Origin: Streptomyces polyasparticus
GTDB taxonomy: Bacteria > Actinomycetota > Actinomycetes > Streptomycetales > Streptomycetaceae
Direction: 5' to 3'
Assembly (NCBI RefSeq): GCF_014493765.1
Contig: NZ_JACTVJ010000005.1
Coordinates: forward strand, 372,001-436,000
DNA length: 64,000 bases
Each line of letters opens with the position of its first letter. The stretch's first letter is position 1. The notes under the pieces were generated by a model. That model was not told the DNA's origin. It was given only the letters and a program-made list of their open reading frames with translations, and ran no database searches. Below are positions 46,034 to 54,975 of the stretch, one piece after another. The position numbers were made by a program, and so were the translations under genes.

Positions 46034-46648
46034 ATGGAGGTGCTGATCGTCGACTGGTCCTGGCTGCGGCCGCAGCCCGCCGACCGGCGGGGCGAGCTGG
46101 TCGAGGTGGCCGCGTTCGGGCCGGAGGACGCGTACGACTACGACCTGCCGGAGGGGTGGACCTGGCCGGAGGGGGCGGAGGACCGGTGGTGGGCCCGGTA
46201 CGAGTTCCGCTCGACGATGACCTCGTACAAGGCGCACTTCTGGGCGGGGGAACGGTGGGACAAGCTGCGGGACTTCGTCGACCCACCGCTCCGGGAGGCC
46301 CTGGACCAGTTCGGCGCACCGCTGTTCTGGGGTGAGCACCATCACGAGCTGCTGCCGCCGGATCAGCCGCCCTTCAGCGCGGCCGTCGTGTCACATCCGG
46401 ACGACTGGCACCGGGAAGCCGGCGTCATGCTCTGGCTGAGGCCGGAGGACGTGGAGGTGCTGCGTCGCTTCTGGGCGCAGGCCGAGCCGCACCTCTCGTC
46501 CCTTCGTGACCCCTTCGAGCGCCACCTGCCCGAACTCACGGGCTGGATCGCGGACTTCGACTCCTTCGCCCGCCTCGTCACCGAGTGGGGCGATGTCGTG
46601 AGCCGGGCCGCCGAGCGCGAGTGGGCCGTCATCGGCCTCCGGTGCTGA
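46034..46648 (+). CDS. Conserved-looking hypothetical protein
   Basis: This soluble protein of about 204 aa is rich in Trp, Glu and Asp and starts MEVLIVDWSWLRP. In-frame starts at 46016 (GTG) and 46022 (ATG) are also possible; none has a good ribosome-binding site. No signal or membrane segment is seen. I do not recognise the family. Such acidic, Trp-rich stand-alone proteins are frequent in Streptomyces; some are annotated as immunity-type proteins, but no motif here supports that. Confidence 0.65.
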   Translation: MEVLIVDWSWLRPQPADRRGELVEVAAFGPEDAYDYDLPEGWTWPEGAEDRWWARYEFRSTMTSYKAHFWAGERWDKLRDFVDPPLREALDQFGAPLFWGEHHHELLPPDQPPFSAAVVSHPDDWHREAGVMLWLRPEDVEVLRRFWAQAEPHLSSLRDPFERHLPELTGWIADFDSFARLVTEWGDVVSRAAEREWAVIGLRC

Positions 46649-46680
46649 ATACGCCCCCCACGCCCGGCAGCCGTCAGCAG

Positions 46681-47613
46681 TCAGCCCCGGAGCGCCCCCA
46701 CCCTGCGGATGTTCGCCCGGACGGCCGCCCGCATCTCCTCTCCCGAGGGCACCAACGTGCCCAGTGAAGTGGGTAGTTGGGGATGCGAGGGCGGCAGGAA
46801 GACGCTGGTCAGGATCTGCGCGAGCGCGGTCGGCGGACGCTCGGCGCCCTCCCGCGATCCGGACACCTGCCCAACCCCCTGCGCATCCCACCCGCACAAC
46901 GACTTCAGCTCGCCCAGCGTCAGCCGCGCCGGGCCCGCCGTCGCCCACAGCGGCTCGGCGAGGAACTCGCGGCCGAGCAGGGCCTGTTCGGCGAGGTCGG
47001 CCAGATAGCGCGCGAGCACGTCCTGCGGCAGCAGGTCGATCCAGTGGTCGTCCGGGATCCCGAGCGCCGGGGAGCGTCCTGCGGCCAGGCCACGGAGCAG
47101 CCGGTGCACGGCCTGCGGACGGGCGATGCGGCCGGTGACGGAGTCCCCGAGCACCCCGCCGACGCGGACGTTGACGGCCGGGCAGCCCGCCTCCCGTACC
47201 ACCGACTCGGCGCGCCGCTTCGAGGCCGCGTACGCGAGCAGCATCCGGTCGCCGGTGCCCGTTCCCCGTACGGGAGCGTCGAGCGCGGCTGTCGAGAGAT
47301 GGATCAGCGCGGCGCCCGCGTGTTCGGCGAGCTCGGTGACATGACGCGTGCCGAGGGTGTTGACGCGGTGGTACTCCTCGGGCGCGCGCCGGAAGTCGGT
47401 GAGTGCGGCCGCGTGCACCACGAGGCGCAGCCGGTCGGTGAGGCGGGTGTGTTCGTAGGCGCACAGACCGAGGCCGGGGACGGTCACATCTCCGCAAAGG
47501 GCGTTCGGCAGAAGGGGGTTGCGCGCGAGCACGGTGACGTCGTGGCTGCGGGCGAGCAAGGGGAGAAGGACCGAGCCGATCACTCCGGTCGCCCCGGTGA
47601 GCAGGATGGTCAC
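46681..47613 (-). CDS. SDR-type reductase, thioester-reductase-like
   Basis: This 310-aa extended short-chain dehydrogenase has the Rossmann motif LLTGATGVIGSVLLP at the very N-terminus and the YAASKRRAE catalytic Tyr-x-x-x-Lys. The DIxRxG-type binding segment reads VNVRVGGVLGDSVTGR, and the C-terminal substrate domain is typical of NAD-dependent epimerase/thioester reductase proteins. GTG start at 47613 with GGGGAGGG upstream. It is divergent from the ACP-KS-KS-ECR genes with about 230 bp between, so it may release or reduce the ACP-bound chain. This link is by neighbourhood, not proven. Confidence 0.82.
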   Translation of the reverse strand: MTILLTGATGVIGSVLLPLLARSHDVTVLARNPLLPNALCGDVTVPGLGLCAYEHTRLTDRLRLVVHAAALTDFRRAPEEYHRVNTLGTRHVTELAEHAGAALIHLSTAALDAPVRGTGTGDRMLLAYAASKRRAESVVREAGCPAVNVRVGGVLGDSVTGRIARPQAVHRLLRGLAAGRSPALGIPDDHWIDLLPQDVLARYLADLAEQALLGREFLAEPLWATAGPARLTLGELKSLCGWDAQGVGQVSGSREGAERPPTALAQILTSVFLPPSHPQLPTSLGTLVPSGEEMRAAVRANIRRVGALRG

Positions 47614-47724
47614 GCGGCTTGGCCCTCCCCGTTCCACGCCTGAGGTCCATCAGGTCCCGTGCCTGAGGTCCACCCGGCAATCTGCTCCTGTTCGGCGGGA
47701 GTTATTCCGGTTCCTTGCCTTATT

Positions 47725-47738
47725 CATGCAAAGGCATG
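47725..47738. promoter_or_regulatory. Palindrome CATGC-N4-GCATG in the divergent promoter region
   Basis: It lies between the SDR gene and the ACP gene, 104 bp upstream of the ACP start. A direct repeat GCCTGAGGTCCA (47638 and 47661, 23 bp apart) lies nearer the SDR gene. Both are candidate regulator sites. Confidence 0.4.
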
Positions 47739-47841
47739 GATGTTCCGAGCAGGTCTTGGAGTGTCGTACGGCCGTGCCTCTTCATGGGCCTAACGCCGAG
47801 CGCCGAAGCGATCAGCGCAGGTGCCGTACGCAAGGAGCGTC

Positions 47842-48159
47842 ATGACCGAGCAGATCCACGAGTCCTCCGGTACGACTTCGCACGACTTTCTGACCGAACA
47901 GATTCGCGCCTTGTGTGCAGAGGTACTGACCGTCGACGTCGAGCGGATCACCCCCGGCACCCGCCTGATCGGCGATCTGGAGGCCGACAGCCTGGACTTC
48001 GCGGAACTCGCGGACCGGCTCGCCACGCAGTACGGGATCGCCGGCATCGAGGACACCTTGCGGGCCGCAGAGACCGTGGGCGATGTGGTGGAGCTCGTCC
48101 GGGGTGCTCCGCAGCTCCCCGATATCCCCGCACAGCGCGACGCAAGCGCCGGCACGTGA
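47842..48159 (+). CDS. Acyl carrier protein
   Basis: This 105-aa ACP has the phosphopantetheine attachment Ser in LIGDLEADSLDFAELADRL (DSL motif). AAGGAG precedes the ATG. It has a 20-residue N-terminal extension before the helical bundle. The stop overlaps the next gene's GTG (GTGA). It is the likely tether for chains handled by the two KS proteins downstream. Confidence 0.92.
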   Translation: MTEQIHESSGTTSHDFLTEQIRALCAEVLTVDVERITPGTRLIGDLEADSLDFAELADRLATQYGIAGIEDTLRAAETVGDVVELVRGAPQLPDIPAQRDASAGT

Positions 48160-49382
48160 GCGGCGGCCGGCCACGCCGTGTGGTGGTCACCGGGGTCGGC
48201 GCGCACACCGCGTCCGGTCCTTCGACGCCGGCGCTGTGGCGTGACCTGCTGGCGGGGCGGCCGGCCGCCGCCCCGATCGCCGCGTTCGACGCGCGGCGGC
48301 TGCCGGCCCGGGTCGCCTGCGAGGTGGGCGACTTCGAGAAGCCGGCGTGCCTCGCGGCCAAGCAGGCCGCGCGCGCCGACCGGGCCTCGCTGCTCGCCGT
48401 GGCGGCCGCCGCGCAGGCCGTCGCGGACGCGGGCGGGCTGCACGCCGCGCCGGAGCGGCGTGGTGTGGTGACGGGCACGGCGAACGGCGGTGCCCTCACC
48501 CGCGAGCACGGACTTCTCGACGGCGGCCCGTCCCCCGGCTACGTACCGGCGTACATGCCGAACGCGGGAGCCGCGCTGATCTCGATGTGCCTGGACATCA
48601 CCGGGCCGAGCCTGTGCGTCTCGACGGCCTGCACGTCGGGCGGCCATGCGGTGGGCGAGGGCGCGCAGTTGATCCGGTACGGGGCCGCGGACGTGGTGCT
48701 CGCGGGCGGTCACGAGGCGTGTGTGACGCCGACGATCCTGCTCGCGTTCGCCAAGGCGGGCTCGCTCGCGCCGGGCCTCGACCGGGCCGCGGAAACGTCA
48801 CGCCCCTTCGACGTGGACCGGCGCGGCTTCGTCCTCGCGGAGGGCGCGGCGTTCCTGGTCCTCGAGGAGTACGAGGCGGCGCGGGCCCGGGGCGCACGGA
48901 TGTACGCCGAACTCGCCGGGTACGGGCGCACCTCGGACGCCCACCATCTGACCGCGCCGCCCCCGGACGGCGCGGGAGCCGCGGCCTGTATGCGCGCGGC
49001 CCTGGCCGATGCGGAGGTCGCATCCGGCGAGGTGGTGCACGTCAACGCGCACGCCACGTCGACGCCGGCCGGTGATGTGGCGGAGTCGCGGGCGATCGCG
49101 GAGGTGTTCGGCGAGTTCGGTGTGCCGGTGACCGCGACCAAGTCCGTGACCGGGCACACGATCGGGGCCTCGGGAGCGGTGGAGGCGGTGGTGTCCGCGC
49201 TGTCCGTGCACCACTCGCTGGCCCATCCGACGGCGAACCTGCGGCGCAGGGATCCGCTGTGCCCGGTGGACGTGGTCACCGGCAAGCCGCGGGAACTCCC
49301 GCCGGGCGGCGCGGTGCTGAGCAACTCCTTCGGCTTCGGCGGCCACAACGCCTCGCTGGTGCTGCGAGGGGTGCGGCCGTGA
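48156..49382 (+). CDS. Beta-ketoacyl synthase, FabF-like (KS1)
   Basis: This 408-aa condensing enzyme starts at GTG in the ACP stop codon overlap. The catalytic triad is complete: Cys159 in VSTACTSG, His299 in NAHATSTPAGD and His334 in KSVTGHTIGASG, with Lys329. The gatekeeper region is ASLLAV. The C-terminal SFGFGGHNASLVL is typical of FabF. It would condense an ACP- or CoA-bound extender with an acyl primer. It is divergent in detail from primary-metabolism FabF (NAHATST for NAHGTST). Confidence 0.9.
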   Translation: MSGGRPRRVVVTGVGAHTASGPSTPALWRDLLAGRPAAAPIAAFDARRLPARVACEVGDFEKPACLAAKQAARADRASLLAVAAAAQAVADAGGLHAAPERRGVVTGTANGGALTREHGLLDGGPSPGYVPAYMPNAGAALISMCLDITGPSLCVSTACTSGGHAVGEGAQLIRYGAADVVLAGGHEACVTPTILLAFAKAGSLAPGLDRAAETSRPFDVDRRGFVLAEGAAFLVLEEYEAARARGARMYAELAGYGRTSDAHHLTAPPPDGAGAAACMRAALADAEVASGEVVHVNAHATSTPAGDVAESRAIAEVFGEFGVPVTATKSVTGHTIGASGAVEAVVSALSVHHSLAHPTANLRRRDPLCPVDVVTGKPRELPPGGAVLSNSFGFGGHNASLVLRGVRP

Positions 49383-49504
49383 GCGAGTGGCGGGACGGGA
49401 GAGGTGGGGCCGTGAGCGCATCGCCTGAAGCGAGGGCCGCGAGCGCATCGCGGAATGCGAGAAACCCGGCCGCGAGCGCATCGCCCGACGCGAGGAGCGC
49501 TGCC
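49377..49504 (+). repeat. Degenerate in-frame repeats at the KS1/KS2 junction
   Basis: A unit starting ccgYgagcg recurs at 49377, 49410, 49437 and 49470 (spacings 33, 27, 33 bp, all multiples of three). It spans the KS1 stop and codes an Ala/Ser/Arg-rich leader before the conserved KS2 start MSGWREVGEALV at 49505. Confidence 0.65.
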
Positions 49505-50877
49505 ATGAGTGGCTGGCGTGAGGTGGGCGAGGCGCTGGTGCGTTCCGGGTTCATCAGCCCGTCCGTGGCCTGCGCCGTGCCCGTCCCCTTCGACCGGTCC
49601 GCCGTACCGGTCGACCGGCCCGATCCCCTCCCTCGCACCGGCCCCCTCGACCACCGCGACCGTCCCCGTGTGGCCGTCACGGGAATCGGCGTGGTCACCC
49701 CCGCCGGATGGGAACTCCCCGTGTTCTGGCGGACGTTGCTGGCCGGGCGCGGCACCGCGACGCCCGTGGAACGGTCCGACACCCGCGGCCTGCCCACCCG
49801 TTTCGCCTGCCAGCTGCCGCCCGGCTTCGACCCGGGCCGGTATCTCGCCCCGAAGACCCTGCGGCGCAGCGCCCTGTTCACGCAGTACGCCGCCGTGGCC
49901 GCTCTCGACGCTCTCGCCCAGGCGGCAGGGCCCCGGGCGCCCGGGCCGTGGTCTGCGGTACGGGCGGCGGGGGCGCGGAGATCTGGGAGGAGCAGGCCGC
50001 GGTGCTCCGCAGACGGGCCGCCGTGGACCGGATGACCTGGCCCAAGGCACTCCCGTACGCGGCCGCCGCACTGATCGCCCGGCTCACCGGACGGCAGGGC
50101 CCCTGTCTGACGGTGTCCACGGCCTGCGCCTCGCGGACGACCGCGATCGGCGAGGGCGCGCGGCTGATCCGCGAGGGCATCTGCGACACCGTGCTCGCCG
50201 GGGCGGCCGAGGCCCCGGTGACCGCGCTGTCCCTGGCCGGGTTCTCGCGGATGGGCTCCCTGTCCACCCGTAACGAAGCTCCCGCGCTGGCCTCGCGGCC
50301 CTTCGACGCGGACCGGGACGGCTATGTCATCGGCGAGGGCGCCGCGTTCCTGCATCTGGAGCGCTGGGATCTCGCGGCGGCCCGCGGGGCGCCCGTGCTC
50401 GCCGAGATCTCGGGGTATGCGCAGACCTGCGACGCCCACCACATCACGGCCCCGCGCCCGGACGGCTCGGTCGCCGCCGACTGCATCCGGCGCGCGCTCG
50501 CCGACAGCGGGCACGCCCCGCACGAGATCGGCCATGTCAACTGCCATTGCACGGCAACCGAGTTGAACGATCCGATGGAGGCACGCGCCCTGCGCGCCGT
50601 CTTCGACGGCCGCCCGCCGCCGGTCACCGCGCCCAAGAGCGTGCTCGGCCATCTGCTCGGCGCGGCGGAGGCCGCGGAGGCGGTGGTCGCGGTGCTCGCC
50701 GCGCACCACGGCCTCGTGCCGCCGGTGGCCAATCGCGACCGGACGGCACCCGACGGCCCGCTCGACGTGGTGGCGGGAGCGCCGCGCCCGCTCGGACGTC
50801 TGCCCGTCGTCTCCACCTCCTTCGGCTTCGGCGGGCACAACGCCTGCCCGGTCGTCACACCGAGCACCACGGAGTGA
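49379..50877 (+). pseudogene. Second beta-ketoacyl synthase (KS2), frameshifted in this sequence
   Basis: The N-terminal part (from GTG 49379, or ATG 49505 with GAGGAG upstream) reads to about 49940 in one frame. The rest, AVVCGTGGGGAEIWEEQ onward, continues in another frame to the stop at 50877. The shift lies in the GC run at 49922-49942 and equals loss of one base. Catalytic residues remain: Cys in VSTACASRTTAIGEG, His in NCHCTATELND, Lys-His in KSVLGHLLGAAE. It therefore looks like a condensing enzyme, not a chain-length factor. It is either truly broken or a sequencing/assembly error. Confidence 0.75.
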
Positions 50878-50880
50878 GCA

Positions 50881-52218
50881 GTGCATCGACTGGCCGAGTT
50901 CCTGCTCGATCCCAGCGCGGGCCCCGAGGACTTCGCCCGCTTCCCGCTCCCGGACACGTACCGGGCCATCACCGTGCACCGCGCGGAAGCCGGGATCTTC
51001 GCCGGCATCCCGTCACGTGAACGGGATCCGAGTCTTTCGCTGCACCTGGACCAGGTGCCCGTGCCCGAAGTCGGGCCCGGCGAGGCGCTGGTGGCGGTGA
51101 TGGCCTCGTCCGTGAACTACAACACCGTCTGGTCCGCGCTCTTCGAGCCCCAGCCGACGTTCCGCTTCCTCCAGGAGTACGCGCGGCGCCGCCCGGAGGG
51201 CCGCCGCCACGACCTGCCGTACCACGTGCTCGGCTCCGATCTCGCGGGCATCGTGCTGCGCACGGGCCCCGGCGTGACGCGCTGGCGGCCCGGGGACAGC
51301 GTCGTCGGGCACTGCCTGGTCACCGAGCTCGACCATCCCGACGGACACGGTGATCCGCTGCTCGACCCCGAGGCGCGCATCTGGGGATACGAGACGAACT
51401 TCGGCGGTCTCGCCGACCTCGCTCTCGTCAAGTCCGGTCAACTCCTGCCGAAACCAGCCCACTTGACCTGGGAGGAAGCTGCGGTCTCCGGGCTGGTCAA
51501 CTCCACCGCGTACCGGCAGCTCGTCTCGGCGAACGGGGCCCGGATGAAGCAGGGCGACACCGTGCTGATCTGGGGTGCGGCGGGCGGCCTCGGGTCGTAC
51601 GCGACGCAGTACGTCCTGGCCGGAGGGGGTTTCCCGGTCTGTGTGGTGTCCTCGCCGGCGCGGGCCCGGCTGTGCCGTGCGATGGGTGCGGCCCATGTGA
51701 TCGACCGGGAGGCGGAGGGTTTCCGCTTCTGGACGGACGACGCGACGCCGGACCCGCGGGAGTGGCGGCGCTTCGCGCGCCGCGTGCGGGAGCTCACCGG
51801 CGGCGAGGAGCCGGACATCGTCTTCGAGCATCCGGGCCGCGACACCTTCGGCGCCTCGGTGTACACGGTGCGCAAGGGCGGCGCCGTCGCCACCTGCGCC
51901 TCCATCACCGGAGCGCAGCACCTCTACGACAACCGCTACCTGTGGACCCGCCTCGTCCGGATCGTCGGCACGCATTTCGCGCACCACCGCGAGGCGTGGG
52001 AGGCGAACCGGCTGATCGCCAAGGGCCGTATCCATCCCACTCTTTCGGCTCTCTATCCGCTCCAGGAGACCGCGGAGGCGGTACGGGCGGTGCGCGACGG
52101 ACTGCGGCCGGGCAAGGCGGGCGTGCTCTGCCTGGCGCCGTCCGCGGGTCTCGGCGTCACCGACCAGGAACTGCGCATACGGCATCTGCCGGCGATCAAC
52201 CGGTTCCGGACCTCATAG
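50881..52218 (+). CDS. Crotonyl-CoA carboxylase/reductase family protein (ECR)
   Basis: This 445-aa MDR-family protein has the CCR/ECR hallmarks NSTAYRQLVSANGARMKQGDTVLIWGAAGGLGSYATQY (NADPH binding) and EHPGRDTFGASV. Of the residues reported for CO2 binding in Kitasatospora CCR (Asn81, Phe170, Glu171, His365), three are conserved at identical positions, and residue 170 is Tyr. It should reductively carboxylate an enoyl-CoA to an alkylmalonyl-CoA. It lies 3 bp after KS2, so the locus may make its own unusual extender unit. Substrate chain length cannot be read. Confidence 0.88.
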   Translation: MHRLAEFLLDPSAGPEDFARFPLPDTYRAITVHRAEAGIFAGIPSRERDPSLSLHLDQVPVPEVGPGEALVAVMASSVNYNTVWSALFEPQPTFRFLQEYARRRPEGRRHDLPYHVLGSDLAGIVLRTGPGVTRWRPGDSVVGHCLVTELDHPDGHGDPLLDPEARIWGYETNFGGLADLALVKSGQLLPKPAHLTWEEAAVSGLVNSTAYRQLVSANGARMKQGDTVLIWGAAGGLGSYATQYVLAGGGFPVCVVSSPARARLCRAMGAAHVIDREAEGFRFWTDDATPDPREWRRFARRVRELTGGEEPDIVFEHPGRDTFGASVYTVRKGGAVATCASITGAQHLYDNRYLWTRLVRIVGTHFAHHREAWEANRLIAKGRIHPTLSALYPLQETAEAVRAVRDGLRPGKAGVLCLAPSAGLGVTDQELRIRHLPAINRFRTS

Positions 52219-52245
52219 CCTCGGGTCCCGCCGTACGGCCGGCCC

Positions 52246-53124
52246 TCACTCCCCCGGGACCACCACCACCGGACCGTGCGCGTGGTGCAGCACCGCGTTC
52301 GTCACCGACCCCATCATCAAGGCCTCGGGACGCAGCCGGCGGCGGTGGCGGCCGACCACCGTGAGCGCGGCCGAGCGCGAGGCCGTGACCAGCCGGCCGG
52401 CCGGGTCGCCCGCCGTCGCGACCTGTGCGACCCGCACCGACGGGTGGCGGGCGGTGAACGGGGCGAGGCGGGCCGACTGCGCCGCCGCCAAGCTGTCGCC
52501 CGCCCCCGTGGAGCTGTCCGCCATTTCCCCTACGACGAGCAGCGAGGTCAGCGGCACCAAGTACGTGGAGACGACCTGGAGTTCGGCCCCGCGCCGCCCG
52601 GCCTCCGTGAACGCGAAGTCGATCACCGCGTCGGCGGTCTCGTCCGGAGCCAGGCCGAGGACGACCCGGTCCGCCGCGTCCGTACGGTCCGCCGTGCGCT
52701 CGGCGTGCGGCACGATCACCACCGGGCACGGCGCCTGCGCCGCCAGTTTGCGGCCGGTCGAGCCGAGCAACAGGGCGGCGAACCCGCCGAGCCCGCGGGA
52801 GCCCACGACGAGGAGCTGCGCCTTGGCGGCGGCTTCGGCGAGCGCGCGGGACGGCACGCCGTCCACCGTCGAGTACGTCACCGGGACGGCCGCGCCCTCG
52901 GCGCGGGCCAGCACCCGTTCCCGTACGGCATCGTCGAGCTCCTCGACGATCTGCGGGGGCAGCGGGACGTACTCCGGCGACGGCTGCACCGCGGACTCGC
53001 CGCGTACATGCACCGCGAGCACCTCCATGTCCCTGACCCGCGCGGCCTCCATCGCCCACGCGAGGGCGGTGAGGCTGTGCTCCGAACCGTCGACTGCTGC
53101 GATCACTGGCGCGTGCGTGCTCAT
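52246..53124 (-). CDS. Universal stress protein, tandem UspA domains
   Basis: This 292-aa protein has two UspA domains (about 5-145 and 150-290). ATP-binding loops are GSRGLGGFAALLLGSTGRKL in the first and GRHRRRLRPEALMMGSVTN in the second, followed by VVVVPGE-type ends. Tandem USPs in actinobacteria are typical of dormancy or low-oxygen regulons. A GGGAC-N4-GTCCT palindrome lies 36 bp upstream of the start. It is convergent with the ECR gene. Confidence 0.93.
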   Translation of the reverse strand: MSTHAPVIAAVDGSEHSLTALAWAMEAARVRDMEVLAVHVRGESAVQPSPEYVPLPPQIVEELDDAVRERVLARAEGAAVPVTYSTVDGVPSRALAEAAAKAQLLVVGSRGLGGFAALLLGSTGRKLAAQAPCPVVIVPHAERTADRTDAADRVVLGLAPDETADAVIDFAFTEAGRRGAELQVVSTYLVPLTSLLVVGEMADSSTGAGDSLAAAQSARLAPFTARHPSVRVAQVATAGDPAGRLVTASRSAALTVVGRHRRRLRPEALMMGSVTNAVLHHAHGPVVVVPGE

Positions 53125-53150
53125 GTCTCAAGCGTCCTGCGTACGAGACC

Positions 53151-53183
53151 GGCGCGGCAGGGACGAAAGTCCTCTGCCGCGCC
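53151..53183 (-). terminator. Terminator of the Imm49-like gene (contains GGGAC-N4-GTCCT)
   Basis: Arms GGCGCGGCAG and CTGCCGCGCC plus inner GGAC/GTCC pairs make a 33-bp hairpin 18 bp after the Imm49-like stop. Its centre (53160-53173) also resembles a DevR/OsdR-type box in front of the stress-protein gene. Confidence 0.7.
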
Positions 53184-53201
53184 GGGTTCCGGAACGGGCT
53201 C

Positions 53202-54899
53202 TCAGCCCGGAATGACCTCGATCCGCCTGCCGTCCGCGAGGTACATCGGCAGCTGCGGCAGCCCCGTGTCGACGGGGAACTCCTGCCCGTGCGCCAGACT
53301 CGCCAGCGCGAGCGGACCGAGCGCCGCCTGGGCGCGCGGGGCCGGGGAGTCGCCCCAGTAGCGCACGTGCTCCTTGAGCGCGTCGGCCAGCGTCCGCGCG
53401 AACTTCTCGTGATCACGGGCGAGGAAACGGTGGAAGAGGCTCACCGGCTGGTACTCGACGGCATCGACGAACTCCAAGGGCGCACGGCTCACCTCGTCCC
53501 CGTACGACGCGGAGATGGCCTCGCCCAGCTTCTCGGCCACGTCGTCGATCGGGCACTCGGGGGTGAAGTACGCCTGCAGGGTGCCGATCCAGTGCAGCAG
53601 ATACGTGTCGGCGGTCGCGTCCTGACGCAGGACGTCGAGGGGCACCTGGCCGAGGCGCTGGATGCGGCCCCGGTCGCGGCAGATCACGGCGAGATAGAAC
53701 GCGTCGAGCCAGGCACGGGCGTCCGCCGGCGGGTTCGCCGGGAAGGCGGGCAGCGGGCGTTCGAGATCGTCGCCCAGGGCGCAGGTCTGCGCCTCGGCAC
53801 CGGTGAACAGCGCGGAGCCGAGCTGCAGCGCGGTGGCCCAGGCGTCCCAGGTGTCCGCGAGTGCGGCGTCGGGGTCGTCCGCGCAGTGCGCGAGCGCGAG
53901 ATCGACGAGCTGCCGGAAGGCCGCGTCGAGCCCACCGGGATTCCGGGACAGGCCGGCGATCGACTCGGCGGCGGTACGCGTCAGTTCGGCGATGTCGTGC
54001 GCCGCCCGGTCCGCCGCGGGGCTGCGCAGGCGTCCCGCGTCGTCGAGGTGCACCAGTGTCCGCAGGCGGGTGAGCAGCTCCGCCGGCGGCTGGATCGAGA
54101 AGGTCTTCGTCTCCTCGTCGATGTGCGTGAGGCAGGTGATCCGCCCCTTGTGCCACCAGTACAGCCGCGGCGACAGCGAGCCGGGGCCGTCCTCGTACGC
54201 GCCAAGTCCGTACTTCGCCAGGTCGTTGATGGCCTCGGCCACCGAGCCGTCGGCGAGCGGGTGGTACGCGATCAGATGGCGGGTCGGCACGACGAAGAGG
54301 GCGCCCGCCTTCGGCAGGGCGGTGCTGGTCGCCTCGTAGTGCAGCTGGTCCAGATAGAGGGCGCGGCTCGCCACGAACGGCGAGTCCCCGTAGACGGAAT
54401 GGAGCACCGCCCGGCCTTCGAGCGCGATCTCCTCGTACCGGAAGGGTACTTGCAGAAGGTTGTCGTAGCCGGCGTCCCACAACGCGTCCTCGTCCGCGAC
54501 GCGTTCCACATCACGGTCGGTGAGGATCCGTACGGTGGTGGGCTGGTCGAGGGCATACGCGAAGACGAGCCCTTCGGCGATCCGGCGGGTGTACCGCATC
54601 GCCTGCAGCGTCTCGGCGGTGAACGAGTCCTGCGCGAGGAGTCTGCCGTGCACGGCGCGCAGGATCTCCTCGCGGCTCTCACCACCCGTGCCCGCCGACC
54701 TCAGCTGCGCGAAGTGCTGCTCGACCAGGGCCGGCCACTGGTCCTCGGCCGTGTCCCGGCATCTCTGCGCGAGGTTGCGCAGCCCGTAACTCCCGTTCCG
54801 CATATGGGGTGCGGCCAGTTCCCGCAGGCGCGCGGCCTGTGCGGGGCTGAGCATGGACAGTTCGGCGTCGGTCACGCTGCGGCTCACATCCTCGTTCAT
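53202..54899 (-). CDS. Imm49-like protein
   Basis: This 565-aa soluble protein starts at 54899 (MNEDVSRSVTDAELSML). The C-terminal half resembles the Immunity 49 family, with DTWDAWATALQLGSALFTGAEAQ and LEFVDAVEYQPVSLFHRFLARDHEKFARTLADALKEH segments. Imm49 proteins are immunity proteins of polymorphic toxin systems, but the longer Streptomyces members are usually solitary. No toxin gene is adjacent here, so an immunity role is unsupported. An EH-like active motif is not visible. Family call is from memory of the sequence style. Confidence 0.6.
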   Translation of the reverse strand: MNEDVSRSVTDAELSMLSPAQAARLRELAAPHMRNGSYGLRNLAQRCRDTAEDQWPALVEQHFAQLRSAGTGGESREEILRAVHGRLLAQDSFTAETLQAMRYTRRIAEGLVFAYALDQPTTVRILTDRDVERVADEDALWDAGYDNLLQVPFRYEEIALEGRAVLHSVYGDSPFVASRALYLDQLHYEATSTALPKAGALFVVPTRHLIAYHPLADGSVAEAINDLAKYGLGAYEDGPGSLSPRLYWWHKGRITCLTHIDEETKTFSIQPPAELLTRLRTLVHLDDAGRLRSPAADRAAHDIAELTRTAAESIAGLSRNPGGLDAAFRQLVDLALAHCADDPDAALADTWDAWATALQLGSALFTGAEAQTCALGDDLERPLPAFPANPPADARAWLDAFYLAVICRDRGRIQRLGQVPLDVLRQDATADTYLLHWIGTLQAYFTPECPIDDVAEKLGEAISASYGDEVSRAPLEFVDAVEYQPVSLFHRFLARDHEKFARTLADALKEHVRYWGDSPAPRAQAALGPLALASLAHGQEFPVDTGLPQLPMYLADGRRIEVIPG

Positions 54900-54975
54900 C
54901 CGTACGACCCTAAAGGGCATTGCGGAAGCGAAACCGGCCGGGTCCGTACCCACGCCGGACGGCCCCAACAGGAAA

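Noticed and set aside
49379-50877. KS2 as chain-length factor of a type II polyketide synthase
   Set aside because: The active-site cysteine is retained (STACAS) rather than replaced by glutamine, and no KR, cyclase or aromatase is nearby.
53202-54899. Polymorphic toxin/immunity locus
   Set aside because: The Imm49-like gene stands alone; no toxin, secretion or recombination hot-spot features are adjacent.
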